Shown piece by piece: positions 17,348-24,953 of a DNA stretch of 45,398 nucleotides. Source of the stretch: a virus; the IMG/VR virus record IMGVR_UViG_3300009514_000044, positions 1-45,398 of that record, one strand, 5' to 3'. Every line of letters starts with the position of its first letter. The first letter of the stretch is position 1. The translations under genes were made by a program, and so were the position numbers. The notes below the pieces were generated by a model. The model did not search any database. It was not told the origin of the DNA and saw only the letters and a list, made by a program, of their open reading frames with translations.

Positions 17348-18007
17348 ATGAAGACGTTCCGCACCGTCGCCCTCGGGCTTTCCATCGGCCTCGCGCTGGC
17401 CGTCGCGCTCCCGCACGGGGTGCAGGCTGCGCGGACTCTCATCATCAACTCGAGCCTCAACTCCAACGACATCGGCAACAACTGGCAGGCGGTCGACACC
17501 GTCCTCGGCGCCCTCATCGAGGCCGGCACCGCCGTCACCTCGACGGCGGCCGAGCTCAACATCGTGGACGGCGTCACGGCCACCGCGGCCGAGTTGAACC
17601 TCGCGGCGGATCTGTCGGCGAAGTTCGAGGCGGTCACCGAGACCAATACGCTGACCGCGGCCGAGTGCGGCAAGACGATGACGTTGAACTCGACCACCGA
17701 GTTCTCCTCGACGTTGCCGGCGCTCACCGCGGGCTGCACGTTCACGTTCGTGGTGGCCGGCGCGCCGTCGGGTGACGACTACAACATCCTGTCGAACGGC
17801 GGCTCGAACATCATCGTCGCGCTCGTCAACGAGCTCGATACCGACACCGGTGACGACGGCCCGTACACGACTACCGCCGACACGGTGACGTTCGTCGACG
17901 GGACCGCGGTGCAGGGCGACTGGCTCGAATGCACGTCTGACGGTACGAACTGGTACTGCCGGGGCACCACGAATGCCGACGGCGGCATCACCTTCAGCCA
18001 GTCGTAA
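17348..18007 (+). CDS. Secreted protein with fibre-like TAAELN repeats
   Basis: 219 aa. It has a clear Sec signal peptide: MKTF, then a hydrophobic core LGLSIGLALAVALP and an AQA-like cleavage site HGVQAA at ~27-28. The mature protein has VTSTAAELNIVDGVTATAAELNLA, repeats typical of phage virion/fibre proteins, then a beta-rich domain with paired cysteines (AAECGKTM, TAGCTFTF, WLECTSD, WYCRG), which would suit an oxidising periplasm. A phage structural-type protein exported by Sec is unusual; it could act outside the cell or in the periplasm. Own promoter likely. Confidence 0.75.
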   Translation: MKTFRTVALGLSIGLALAVALPHGVQAARTLIINSSLNSNDIGNNWQAVDTVLGALIEAGTAVTSTAAELNIVDGVTATAAELNLAADLSAKFEAVTETNTLTAAECGKTMTLNSTTEFSSTLPALTAGCTFTFVVAGAPSGDDYNILSNGGSNIIVALVNELDTDTGDDGPYTTTADTVTFVDGTAVQGDWLECTSDGTNWYCRGTTNADGGITFSQS

Positions 18008-19484
18008 CCGCGCCTCGTGGATCGCGGCGGGCGCTCTCGCCGCGATCCCCCTGCTGTTCATCCCCGGCTTGCGTGACGCGGCGAACCTGCCGCAGTCGGC
18101 GCTGCTCGCGGCCGGGGGCCTCGCGGCGCTCGCGGGCTTCCTCGCCTTCGGCGGCGCGGTGCGCCTTGCGCGTCACGAGGTGGTCGGCATCGCCTTCCTC
18201 GGGTGGTGCGGCTGCACCCTGCTCTGGACGCCCGACCCGCACACCGGTGCGATGACGTGGTTCCTGTGGGTCGGAGGGGCCGCGGTGTACCTGCTGCTCT
18301 CCCGTGCCCGCCTCGAGCCGCGTGCGCTGCTGCGCGGGGTGGTGGCCGGCGCGGTGCTGGTCGCGGGCGTCGGGCTCGCGCAGGTCGCGGGCCTCGACCC
18401 GGTGGTCGCGGTCGACCCCATCGGGAGCACGCTCGCGAACCGCAACCAGGCCGCGCACCTCGCCGCGGTCGGGCTTGCCGGGCTTCCCCTGCTGCCGGTC
18501 CTCGCGGCGCTCGGCGCCGGCGCGGTGCTGCTCGCCTACCTGCTCGTCGCCGGCAGCACGACCGCGTGGCTCATGGCTGCGCTCGTGCTGGTCGGGTACG
18601 GCTGGTTCGCCGCCGACCGCGAGCGGCGTCTGGTCATCCTCGGCGGGGTCGCGGTCGCACTCATGGTGCTGACCCCTCTCGCGCGGGCGCGACTCGCCGA
18701 CGAGCCCCGCATCGCGATGTGGGCGAACACGGTCGCGATGTGGGCGACGGCGCCCGCCGCCGGTCTCGGGCTCGGCGGGTGGTCGGTGCGCTATCCGGCG
18801 TTCGCGCACGCCGTCGTGCCGGATGAGCACCTCACCACCACCCGACAGCCGCGCAGGGCGCACAGCGAGCCGTTGCAGCGCCTCGCCGAGACCGGGGTGG
18901 TCGGGGCCCTGCTCGCAGGCCTCGCGCTCGTCCTCGCGCCGTGGCGGGCCGACTCCCCCGAGCACCGTGCAGCGGTGCTCGGCCTTGCCGCGCTCGGTGT
19001 CGCGGCGTGCTTCTCATTCCCGCTCGAGCGTGCCTGGGCGGTCCTTTTGGCGGCGGCCCTCGCGGGCATCGCGTTCCCTCCTCCGACGCATGCTTCCCCC
19101 ACGCGGTGGGTCGCCGCCATCCTTCTCGCCATCGCCGCCCTTGCCGGCGTCTACCACGCCGCGAGCCTCGTCGCCGACCGCGAGCACCGCCTCGCCATCG
19201 ACGCGTGGAACGGGGGCGACAAGCTCGCCGCCGCGCGCCACGGGATCCGGGCATGGCAGGCGCAGCCGCTCGACCCGGCGCCGCTCTCGGTGGCCGGCAT
19301 CGCGCTGGTGCTCGAGCGCCGCTACGCCGAGGGCCAGGTGCTGCTCGAGCGCGCCGTGCGTGCGCGCCCCACCGACACCGCCGCCCTGCAGCACCTCGCC
19401 CACGCTTACGTATGGCAGCGGCGCCCCGACGATGCCGCGGCGACCATGCGGCGCGTCAAGACCATCACCGAGGGACGACCATGA
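17973..19484 (+). CDS. O-antigen ligase/polymerase-like (Wzy_C) membrane protein with TPR tail
   Basis: 503 aa with about ten hydrophobic segments, then a soluble C-terminus. Motifs of the Wzy_C / O-antigen ligase superfamily are present: LANRNQAAHLAAVGLAGLP (the NxNxxA helix) and PRRAHSEPLQRLAETGVVG (the P..AHNxxLQxxxExG periplasmic-loop motif with its conserved His). The last ~110 residues contain TPR-like repeats (ALVLERRYAEGQVLLERAV, HAYVWQRRPDDAAATMRR), as in many bacterial Wzy_C proteins. ATG 17973 overlaps the previous gene by 35 bp; no closer start exists. It would act on undecaprenyl-linked glycans at the inner membrane and could alter the host O-antigen. Confidence 0.72.
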   Translation: MPTAASPSASRNRASWIAAGALAAIPLLFIPGLRDAANLPQSALLAAGGLAALAGFLAFGGAVRLARHEVVGIAFLGWCGCTLLWTPDPHTGAMTWFLWVGGAAVYLLLSRARLEPRALLRGVVAGAVLVAGVGLAQVAGLDPVVAVDPIGSTLANRNQAAHLAAVGLAGLPLLPVLAALGAGAVLLAYLLVAGSTTAWLMAALVLVGYGWFAADRERRLVILGGVAVALMVLTPLARARLADEPRIAMWANTVAMWATAPAAGLGLGGWSVRYPAFAHAVVPDEHLTTTRQPRRAHSEPLQRLAETGVVGALLAGLALVLAPWRADSPEHRAAVLGLAALGVAACFSFPLERAWAVLLAAALAGIAFPPPTHASPTRWVAAILLAIAALAGVYHAASLVADREHRLAIDAWNGGDKLAAARHGIRAWQAQPLDPAPLSVAGIALVLERRYAEGQVLLERAVRARPTDTAALQHLAHAYVWQRRPDDAAATMRRVKTITEGRP

Positions 19485-19669
19485 ACCTGCTTGCCCTGCT
19501 CAGACTGAAGGACGACCCGCGCATCGTGGAAGCGATGGAGGCCGTCGGCGTCACCCGCGAGGCGATGGCCGACCGCGTCATCACCCGCGCCGAGGCGCAG
19601 CGCATCGGCTACGAGATCGTCGACGCGGTCGTCGCCGTCCTGCCCGACGAGATCCGACTCGACGGGTAG
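19481..19669 (+). CDS. Hypothetical small protein
   Basis: 62 aa. ATG at 19481 overlaps the previous TGA (ATGA). The sequence MNLLALLRLKDDPRIVEAME, with a following VTREAMADRVITRAEAQRIGYEIV, is predicted all-helical and has no cysteines or TM segment. Not recognised. Coupling to the O-antigen-ligase-like gene suggests co-expression. Confidence 0.6.
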   Translation: MNLLALLRLKDDPRIVEAMEAVGVTREAMADRVITRAEAQRIGYEIVDAVVAVLPDEIRLDG

Positions 19670-19725
19670 GCGGTTACAAAGGGTTACGCGCCGAACACAC
19701 GGCGGTTACATTCCCTTGCTACAGT
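19670..19725 (+). promoter_or_regulatory. Intergenic repeats and extended -10 element upstream of 19732
   Basis: The spacer carries GGTTAC three times (around 19673, 19682 and 19704), two of them within GGCGGTTACA direct repeats about 34 bp apart. TACAGT (19720-19725) has an upstream TGC. There is no good -35. The next start codon is only 7 bases downstream of the hexamer, so a transcript from it would be leaderless. Confidence 0.35.
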
Positions 19726-19731
19726 TGCCTC

Positions 19732-19974
19732 ATGCCTGACACCGAATCCGTTGCGACGTGGCTCGGGTGGATCGAGCAGCGCCCGCTCGCGGTGCTCGTC
19801 CTCGCGTGCATCGCGGCGTGCTGGTGGCTGACGCGTCGGGTGCAGGCGCTGTCGAGGGAGAACCGCGCGCTGGTGCGGGCGCTGTTCCGGCTCGAGGCCG
19901 GCGGCGCGGACATCGGCGACGACGTCACCGAGATCATCACCCGGCGCGACCCGCGCAAAGAGGGCCGGGCGTGA
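19732..19974 (+). CDS. Single-TM small protein with C-terminal coiled coil
   Basis: 80 aa. Residues ~16-32 (RPLAVLVLACIAACWWLT) form one TM helix, followed by a coiled-coil-like QALSRENRALVRALFRLEAG and a charged tail. ATG 19732 has no Shine-Dalgarno. The layout (short N-out, TM, helix) suits an i-spanin-like or holin-like protein in the lysis block. Confidence 0.6.
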   Translation: MPDTESVATWLGWIEQRPLAVLVLACIAACWWLTRRVQALSRENRALVRALFRLEAGGADIGDDVTEIITRRDPRKEGRA

Positions 19975-20354
19975 GCGCAGCGGTCTTCCCCTGGCTCATC
20001 GTCGGCTATCATTTGGTGGCCGCCGTGGCGCTGCTGGTGGAGCCCACGGTCCACGACATCACCTCTCTGCACCTGTCTCCTTCCCCGGCAGTCGGCGCTG
20101 CCGCGTTCACCATCGGGTCCATCCTTGCGGCCTACGGGATGCTGGCGCGCAAGCGCGAGATCTGGCTCTACCCGCAACAGCTTCTGCTGGTGCTCGCGGG
20201 CCTCTCGGCGATCATGGCGGCGCTGTCCGGGCAGTACCCGGACGGCTACGTGCCCGCCGGTGGCTGGGTGTTCATCGGAACCGACCAGGCGGTGTATCCC
20301 CTGATCGCCGCCGCGCACTGGGCCGAGATGCGCCGGCTCGAGTTCGGTCGCTGA
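19971..20354 (+). CDS. Four-TM membrane protein (holin candidate)
   Basis: 127 aa from GTG at 19971 (GTGA overlap). About four hydrophobic segments are visible: FPWLIVGYHLVAAVALLV, VGAAAFTIGSILAAYGML, LYPQQLLLVLAGLSAIMAAL and WVFIGTDQAVYPLIAAAHW. Small polytopic proteins in this position are often holins; sequence alone does not decide. Confidence 0.6.
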   Translation: MSAAVFPWLIVGYHLVAAVALLVEPTVHDITSLHLSPSPAVGAAAFTIGSILAAYGMLARKREIWLYPQQLLLVLAGLSAIMAALSGQYPDGYVPAGGWVFIGTDQAVYPLIAAAHWAEMRRLEFGR

Positions 20355-20366
20355 CAAGGAGAGTCG

Positions 20367-20681
20367 ATGTCGAGCGAGAATGGCAACGGATTCCTGCGCG
20401 TCGGCGCGCAGCGGCTCGCGGAGATGGCGCTGCTCGCGGGCGTGCTGTGGGGCACGCTCGGGTCGGACGTGCGCAAGTTGCAGGCCGACGTGGAAGATCT
20501 CCGCGCGAAGTTCGACGCCGCCGGGATCCCCGCGATGCGCGAGCGCGTCAAGCAGAACGAGAAGGAGCTCGAGCGGCGCAGCGCCATCATCGAGAGCGTG
20601 TTCGAGATGCGTGCGGAGATGCGTGCGCTACGGGATGCGCTGGACCGGGAGACGCGCGCCCGGTTGCAGGCGCGGGACTGA
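20367..20681 (+). CDS. TM plus coiled-coil small protein (i-spanin-like)
   Basis: 104 aa with an AAGGAGAG ribosome site 6-13 bases before ATG 20367. The segment LAEMALLAGVLWGTLGSDV is short and weakly hydrophobic, followed by a long charged coiled coil (KLQADVEDLRAKFDAA..., ALRDALDRETRARLQ). This is the architecture of inner-membrane spanins or of gp-like membrane anchors. Partner could be the lipoprotein at 16787; inference. Confidence 0.55.
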   Translation: MSSENGNGFLRVGAQRLAEMALLAGVLWGTLGSDVRKLQADVEDLRAKFDAAGIPAMRERVKQNEKELERRSAIIESVFEMRAEMRALRDALDRETRARLQARD

Positions 20682-20863
20682 TGCGCCCTGCGCCCCTACG
20701 CTGCTCCTGCGGCGCGTTCATCCGCGAGGACGGCCGCTGCGCCCACGCCCGTAACTCTACGGGCCCTCAGCGAGCGCCGGAGGCCGTCACGGTCGCCCGG
20801 GTGCACGCCGACACGCTGCACTCGGTGCTCGCCCACCTCGCGAAGGCGACCGCGCGCCGGTAG
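20681..20863 (+). CDS. Small Cys-containing protein
   Basis: 60 aa; ATG overlaps the previous TGA. An N-terminal LRCSCGAFIREDGRCAH suggests a small metal site (CxC...C.H). The rest is basic helix (VARVHADTLHSVLAHLAKATARR). Last gene of the rightward late block; the leftward operon ends at the very next base. Confidence 0.5.
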   Translation: MRPAPLRCSCGAFIREDGRCAHARNSTGPQRAPEAVTVARVHADTLHSVLAHLAKATARR

Positions 20864-21061
20864 TCAAGCCGGATCCGGCTGGTCGTCCTGCACCCACTCG
20901 AAGCGCTCTACCCATTTTGCGCCGCAGGAGCATACCCACGGCTGGATAAATACCGGCGGCCATAAGTCGTCCGCTGTAGCCCACATATCGTCCGGACCGG
21001 AAGGCGGGAATGGATTACCACACGCCGGACACTCCCCGAACCCGCGCGGGTTGTCAGCCAT
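20864..21061 (-). CDS. Zinc-ribbon small protein
   Basis: 65 aa. CPACGNPF near residue 11 and CSCGAKWV near residue 44 form a two-knuckle zinc ribbon. It is the last gene of the leftward recombination operon; its stop abuts the stop of the convergent gene with no terminator between them. It overlaps the upstream gene by 8 bp. Function unknown. Confidence 0.6.
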   Translation of the reverse strand: MADNPRGFGECPACGNPFPPSGPDDMWATADDLWPPVFIQPWVCSCGAKWVERFEWVQDDQPDPA

Positions 21062-21266
21062 TGATCACCTCAACAAAACTAATCGGGTACTCCCAAAAAC
21101 GCCCGTTGCCGTCTGTGCATTCTACGAACACGCCGGGGTTCATCCGCCCCGTGCGCCGGATGGTGCGCACGTAGATACCATCACGCTGTGGGTTCGTTGG
21201 GGATGCGTGAATACCACGCAGCCGGGTGCGCCCGAACACGAACTCGCGCGGGTTGTCAGTCGGCAT
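21054..21266 (-). CDS. Small hypothetical protein
   Basis: 70 aa, beta-rich and basic (REFVFGRTRLRGIHASPTNP, IYVRTIRRTGRMNPGVFVEC, FWEYPISFVEVING). The N-terminus MPTDNPREF resembles that of the next protein (MADNPRGF), which may reflect similar translational start contexts or local duplication. Not recognised. Confidence 0.55.
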   Translation of the reverse strand: MPTDNPREFVFGRTRLRGIHASPTNPQRDGIYVRTIRRTGRMNPGVFVECTDGNGRFWEYPISFVEVING

Positions 21267-21269
21267 CGT

Positions 21270-21521
21270 TCAGGGCCTCGGCCAGCACGAAAGAACAAGC
21301 AGGCGGTCGACGCCAGACGAAAGCCGCCGGCACGGGAACACCGCGCGCCGGCTGACCATGTAGACGGTCCCCGGCTTCGCGCTGCGGTCCTTCGCGCGGA
21401 TCTTCTTCACCAACCCGCGACTCGCGCGCCATGTCTCGCGCAACTCCTCGATGATGTCGCCGCCGCCCTCGAAGCGCTGGCTGAATCGTTCGATGGCGTG
21501 GTGCGTCAACTGGTAGTTCAT
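21270..21521 (-). CDS. Small phage protein (LTxHAxERFxxR type)
   Basis: 83 aa from ATG at 21521, with a GGAGGGG ribosome site just upstream; the in-frame ATG at 21551 lacks one. MNYQLTHHAIERFSQRFEGG and GKPGTVYMVSRRAVFPC-like text match a pattern common in small phage proteins of unknown role. A RelE-like fold is possible but not supported by motifs. Confidence 0.6.
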   Translation of the reverse strand: MNYQLTHHAIERFSQRFEGGGDIIEELRETWRASRGLVKKIRAKDRSAKPGTVYMVSRRAVFPCRRLSSGVDRLLVLSCWPRP

Positions 21522-21580
21522 GTCCCCTCCCCGCCGGGGCCGGCCTCGCAACGGTGGCGGGCCGACCCCGGCTCAGTGGT

Positions 21581-22675
21581 CTACGCCGAATCGAGGTCGA
21601 GCGCGCGCTTCGTGTCGGCGATGGCGTTCGCCAGATCGTTGCGCACCCGGGAGCCCCGGCGGAAGCCCGAGGCTGCGGCCTCGATCTCGGTGAGTTCGTC
21701 GGCGAGCACGGCGCGCTCGTCGAGGTCGGTGGCGTCCGACGCCGCCTCGCGCAGGCGCTTCAGATCCGCGAGCAGGGCGGCCGAGTCCGGGCCGACATCC
21801 TCCTCGGCCGGCGTGGCCTCTGAGTCGCCCTGGGTGGCTTCAGGAGCCTCGACCGACTCCTCGGCGGCAGGGGGGGCCTCCTCCGGGTACTCCTCGACCT
21901 CCTCGGGACGCTCGGCCGGCTTCTCCGGGGCCTGATCCTCCGAGGCCGGCTCACCCCCCTCGCGCGGGGGCGAGGCGTCCTCCTCGACGACCTTCTCCGA
22001 CTCCTCGACGACGTGGAGTCCGCGGAGCGCGTCCCCGGAGGGCACGAGGCGCTCGTTGAGGTCGCCGGCGGGGGTGTGCGTGACGACGACCTCGCCCTCG
22101 ATGATGTCGTCACGCGCCTCCTCGTAGACGCGGAACCCACCGAGCACGTCCGCGAAGAGATCGCGCAGGCAGAACGCGCGGGCGCGCATCTGCAGCATCC
22201 GCGTCGGGTTCGTGATCCACGGGGTGTCCCCGCCCGACCTCGTCTTCTTCCCCCAGAGCTTCGCCTGCTCGGCGTCGGCCCGAGAGAAGGAGACCTCCCG
22301 CGACTGACCGTCGGTGCGCACGGCGTAGCACGTCGCGGTCTCGGTCTCCTTGTCGAACGACTCCACGATGCGCTTGCACACCCCGCTGCCGCGCACGACG
22401 CCGATGAGCGCGTCGCCGTAGAGCGTCGGCTTGCCGTTGACGACCGCGATGCCGATCAGGCTCGCCATCGGCGACAGTCCGACCTCGGCGCCCATCTGGA
22501 TCGCGACGAAGATGTCGCGCGGCTTGCCCTGGTAGGCGTTCGGCACCAGCGAGGAGCCGGCAAGCGTCTTGGCGATCTCCTGCGCCTCGGCGAACGTCGA
22601 CGCGGTCAGGTCGAAACGCTGGCGCTTCGCGGGTGCCGGCGTGCGGATCATGTCGGTCTTCGGGTGGTCGTCCAT
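21581..22675 (-). CDS. RecT-like single-strand annealing recombinase
   Basis: 364 aa. ATG at 22675 chosen because GGAGG lies 5 bases before it and the start is 1 base after the upstream stop; ATG 22687 is in frame but less placed. The core VAIQMGAEVGLSPMASLIGI, AVVNGKPTLYGDALIGVVR, then TPWITNPTRMLQMRARAFCLRDLFADVLGGF is typical of the RecT family. The C-terminal ~140 residues are a low-complexity acidic/Pro tail (EEPAEEPPEEV type) followed by a basic helix. It would anneal ssDNA produced by the exonuclease encoded at 23069. Confidence 0.85.
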   Translation of the reverse strand: MDDHPKTDMIRTPAPAKRQRFDLTASTFAEAQEIAKTLAGSSLVPNAYQGKPRDIFVAIQMGAEVGLSPMASLIGIAVVNGKPTLYGDALIGVVRGSGVCKRIVESFDKETETATCYAVRTDGQSREVSFSRADAEQAKLWGKKTRSGGDTPWITNPTRMLQMRARAFCLRDLFADVLGGFRVYEEARDDIIEGEVVVTHTPAGDLNERLVPSGDALRGLHVVEESEKVVEEDASPPREGGEPASEDQAPEKPAERPEEVEEYPEEAPPAAEESVEAPEATQGDSEATPAEEDVGPDSAALLADLKRLREAASDATDLDERAVLADELTEIEAAASGFRRGSRVRNDLANAIADTKRALDLDSA

Positions 22676-22676
22676 C

Positions 22677-23060
22677 TCATCCTCCATTGAACAGTTCGCC
22701 GAGCGCGGCGTGCAACTCCCGCGCCTCGGCGATGGTGAACTTCTTGCCCAGCACCACGATGTGCGGGCTCGCGCTGCGCGCGATCTTGGCGGCGGTCTTC
22801 CCGCGGCTCTTCCACATGGCGGTCAGGCGCCGCTGCGCCTCGCGCGGCACCACCATGCTCGCGGAGATGCGGTACAGGAAGCCGTTGGGCCCCTTCCCGC
22901 ACTGCTCGATGAGCCCCGCCTTGCCAAGCGGATTCAACGCGGCGCTGATCTCCGATGTCGTCTTGCCGGTCGTATTTGCGATAGAGCGGCTGGTGAATTC
23001 GTGCGCGGCGTTCGTCTTTGCCGCGGCGTAGATGGTGCTGTAGCAGTCGATCGCCTTCAT
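22677..23060 (-). CDS. Winged-helix/MarR-like protein inside the recombination operon
   Basis: 127 aa from ATG at 23060, with GGAGGAG immediately upstream. The segment SIANTTGKTTSEISAALNPLGKAGLIEQCGKGPNGFLYRIS is a wHTH with wing. The C-terminal part (IARSASPHIVVLGKKFTIAEARELHAALGELF) may be a partner surface. Placed between exonuclease and annealing protein, it may regulate the operon or act as a recombination accessory. Confidence 0.65.
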   Translation of the reverse strand: MKAIDCYSTIYAAAKTNAAHEFTSRSIANTTGKTTSEISAALNPLGKAGLIEQCGKGPNGFLYRISASMVVPREAQRRLTAMWKSRGKTAAKIARSASPHIVVLGKKFTIAEARELHAALGELFNGG

Positions 23061-23068
23061 GGCTCCTC

Positions 23069-23950
23069 CTACATGTGGTGAACGCGCCTCGCCCACGCGG
23101 GCAGACGCAAGGGTCGAATGTGCTCGGGGTAGCCCGGCCAGTTGCCGGTGCTCAGGCACTGCGCGTACACCGCGAGGTCACGGCGGGCGAGGGTGCGACC
23201 GACGTAGCGGTCCTCTTCGTCGAGCTCGAACATCGAGACCTGCCACGGCGGCTTGCTCTCGACGACGAGGAAGATGAACGGCCACCGCTCGCCCGTGAGC
23301 ACCTCCCAGCCGTCGCCGTACCACGCATCCTGAACGTGGTAGCGGAAGTTCGCAGCCGCGCGCGCGAAGCCGTCCTCGCTCGCGTCCGCGGCGGTCTTCA
23401 CGTCGAGCAGGACGCTGTGCCCGGTCGACAGCCAGTCCATGCGCAGCCGGCAGAGCACGTCGTGCTCCTCGTCGGTCCAGTAGCACGAGCGCTCCACGAC
23501 ACCGTCGGCGAGCAGCGCCGAGGCGTAGGGGTTCGCGAGGACCGCGTCACGCATGTGGTGGACGGCGTCCCACGCCGGCGCGTTCCAGAAGGGGTCGTCG
23601 CCGGGCTCGGTCGCCAGGACGGTCTTGCCGGCCGCCTCGACCTCGGCCTTCCACGCCTTCGCCTCCTTCGACCGGAACGAGGTGTACTCGGCCGGCACGA
23701 ACTGGTCGGCGAAGCGCTCCGGCTCAAGCAGCAGCGTGTGCAGCGCGGTGCCGAGCGCCATCGCCGGGGTCGACGAGCGCGGGTGGAGCTTGCCCATCAC
23801 GTAGTCGAGCGGCGAGCGCGCGATGGCGTCGAGGCCGTGCTTCGAGATGCCGGCGCTCGCGTGGTAGGCGTGGTCGGGCATCCCGTCGTAGGCGCAGCCC
23901 GGCTCCGGGTCGGTCGTGAGGGCGCGGCCGGCGAGGTCGATGACGTTCAC
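23069..23950 (-). CDS. RecE-like exonuclease, PD-(D/E)XK family (DUF3799-like)
   Basis: 293 aa from GTG at 23950 (GTGA overlap with the upstream stop). Motifs: GISKHGLDAIARSPLDYV, AMALGTALHTLLLEPERF (the GxxxHxxxLEP box), RMDWLSTGHSVLLDVKTA (catalytic D...DxK) and FRYHVQDAWY (QxxxY). This is the exonuclease VIII/RecE C-terminal fold. It should degrade dsDNA 5' ends for the RecT-like partner encoded downstream. Length matches stand-alone phage members. Confidence 0.85.
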   Translation of the reverse strand: MNVIDLAGRALTTDPEPGCAYDGMPDHAYHASAGISKHGLDAIARSPLDYVMGKLHPRSSTPAMALGTALHTLLLEPERFADQFVPAEYTSFRSKEAKAWKAEVEAAGKTVLATEPGDDPFWNAPAWDAVHHMRDAVLANPYASALLADGVVERSCYWTDEEHDVLCRLRMDWLSTGHSVLLDVKTAADASEDGFARAAANFRYHVQDAWYGDGWEVLTGERWPFIFLVVESKPPWQVSMFELDEEDRYVGRTLARRDLAVYAQCLSTGNWPGYPEHIRPLRLPAWARRVHHM

Positions 23951-24147
23951 TTCTCGCGCTCGGCCAGCATGGCGTCGGCCTGCCGGTATGCTTCCGCCGC
24001 GCAATCGTGCGCGTCCGTGTCCTCGCGGTAATATGCCAGCAACCCCGTGAGCGCGGCCGCCGCAAAGTAGTCGCGCAGGGTTATCTCTTCATGCGCAAGG
24101 ACACCCGGTCTCGAGAGGGTGCGTCCAAACATGACCTCGCCGTTCAT
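23947..24147 (-). CDS. Small hypothetical protein
   Basis: 66 aa from ATG at 24147 with GAGGAGGG upstream. Sequence includes EEITLRDYFAAAALTGLLAYYR and DCAAEAYRQADAMLAERE, a pattern (LRDYFAAAAL..LL......AxxAYxxADAML) common in small proteins of phage early operons. Function unknown. Confidence 0.65.
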   Translation of the reverse strand: MNGEVMFGRTLSRPGVLAHEEITLRDYFAAAALTGLLAYYREDTDAHDCAAEAYRQADAMLAEREK

Positions 24148-24314
24148 CGCCGCGCCCTCCTCGGCCGCCTGTCGATACGCTGCGTGCGCCGCCCGCCGGG
24201 GCACCGCTTGTGGTAGCGCCCGTCGGCGAAGTCGAGGCCGTGATGCGCAGGACAGGGCTTGCCGCACAGCACGCACTCGACCTGGCGGAACACTTCACGG
24301 TTCGTTGCGGTCAT
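24144..24314 (-). CDS. Small Cys/His zinc-finger-like protein
   Basis: 56 aa. CVLCGKPCPAHHGLDFADGRYHKRC supplies a plausible Cys/His metal site, followed by a very basic tail (RRTQRIDRRPRRARR) suited to nucleic-acid binding. ATGA overlap with the downstream start. Confidence 0.5.
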   Translation of the reverse strand: MTATNREVFRQVECVLCGKPCPAHHGLDFADGRYHKRCPGGRRTQRIDRRPRRARR

Positions 24315-24597
24315 CTCTTTCTTCCTCGTCGACGTCCATCGTCGCGACCTCGTCGGCCAGCGTGCCGGCCACGCGCCGCAGGTTCTCCACCGGCGCGCCC
24401 TGCACGACACACCGAAAGGTGGCGGCGACCCAGCGGCGGTAGAGGTGCGGCGTCTCGTAGATGCGCTCCGAGAGCATCCGCCACCCGGCGGCGTCGCGCA
24501 GGTACGTCTCGACCACCTCCGCGATGCGATCGTCGCGCGCGTCTTCGTGCCGCGACTGCCCGGGCGGGTCGAGACGGTGGTCGGGGAGGGCGCTCAT
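24295..24597 (-). CDS. Hypothetical protein
   Basis: 100 aa from ATG at 24597, overlapping the upstream stop (ATGA). Acidic at both ends; the middle IAEVVETYLRDAAGWRMLSERIYETPHLYRRWVAATFRC is helical and aromatic. No family recognised. Co-transcribed with the recombination genes. Confidence 0.6.
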   Translation of the reverse strand: MSALPDHRLDPPGQSRHEDARDDRIAEVVETYLRDAAGWRMLSERIYETPHLYRRWVAATFRCVVQGAPVENLRRVAGTLADEVATMDVDEEERDDRNEP

Positions 24598-24923
24598 GAC
24601 CCCTCCCCGCGCGCCTTGGCGAGGGCTGCGCGGATGCCGTCCAACTGTCTCCACAGGATCTCCGGCGTGCCGGGCGGTCCGAGGACGTTCGTCAGGATGG
24701 ACTCGACCGCCTTCAGCGCCTCGGACATGTCCGGCGATGCGATGACGAGGCGCGCGTTCGCAACGTCCACGGCGCACGGCCCGAGAGGCCTCGACTGCGT
24801 CGGCTGGCAGTCCGCAACATGCCAACAGTCCTCGAAGGCGTCGCCGGTTCCGGGCGGGCCGAACACGTCCGCACCGTTGCCGCCGATAGACCACGGACCC
24901 GGCGTGTGCTTGATGTTGGTCAT
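24594..24923 (-). CDS. HTPGPW-type conserved phage protein
   Basis: 109 aa. It starts MTNIKHTPGPWSIGG and contains VANARLVIASPDMSEALKAVESIL, the signature of a widespread small phage family (HTPGPW ... ANAxLIAxAPDLxxAL) of unknown function. First gene of the leftward operon, with an AGAGGGGA site and the operator-covered promoter at 24954-24982 upstream. Confidence 0.75.
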   Translation of the reverse strand: MTNIKHTPGPWSIGGNGADVFGPPGTGDAFEDCWHVADCQPTQSRPLGPCAVDVANARLVIASPDMSEALKAVESILTNVLGPPGTPEILWRQLDGIRAALAKARGEGS

Positions 24924-24953
24924 CTCGAATCCCCTCTGAGTCCCGCGCCCCGG

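Noticed and set aside
19715-19728. TTGCTACAGTTGCC as a tenth operator
   Set aside because: The right half-site is TGCC rather than GCAA, so the palindrome is not kept; it is listed only as an extended -10 element.
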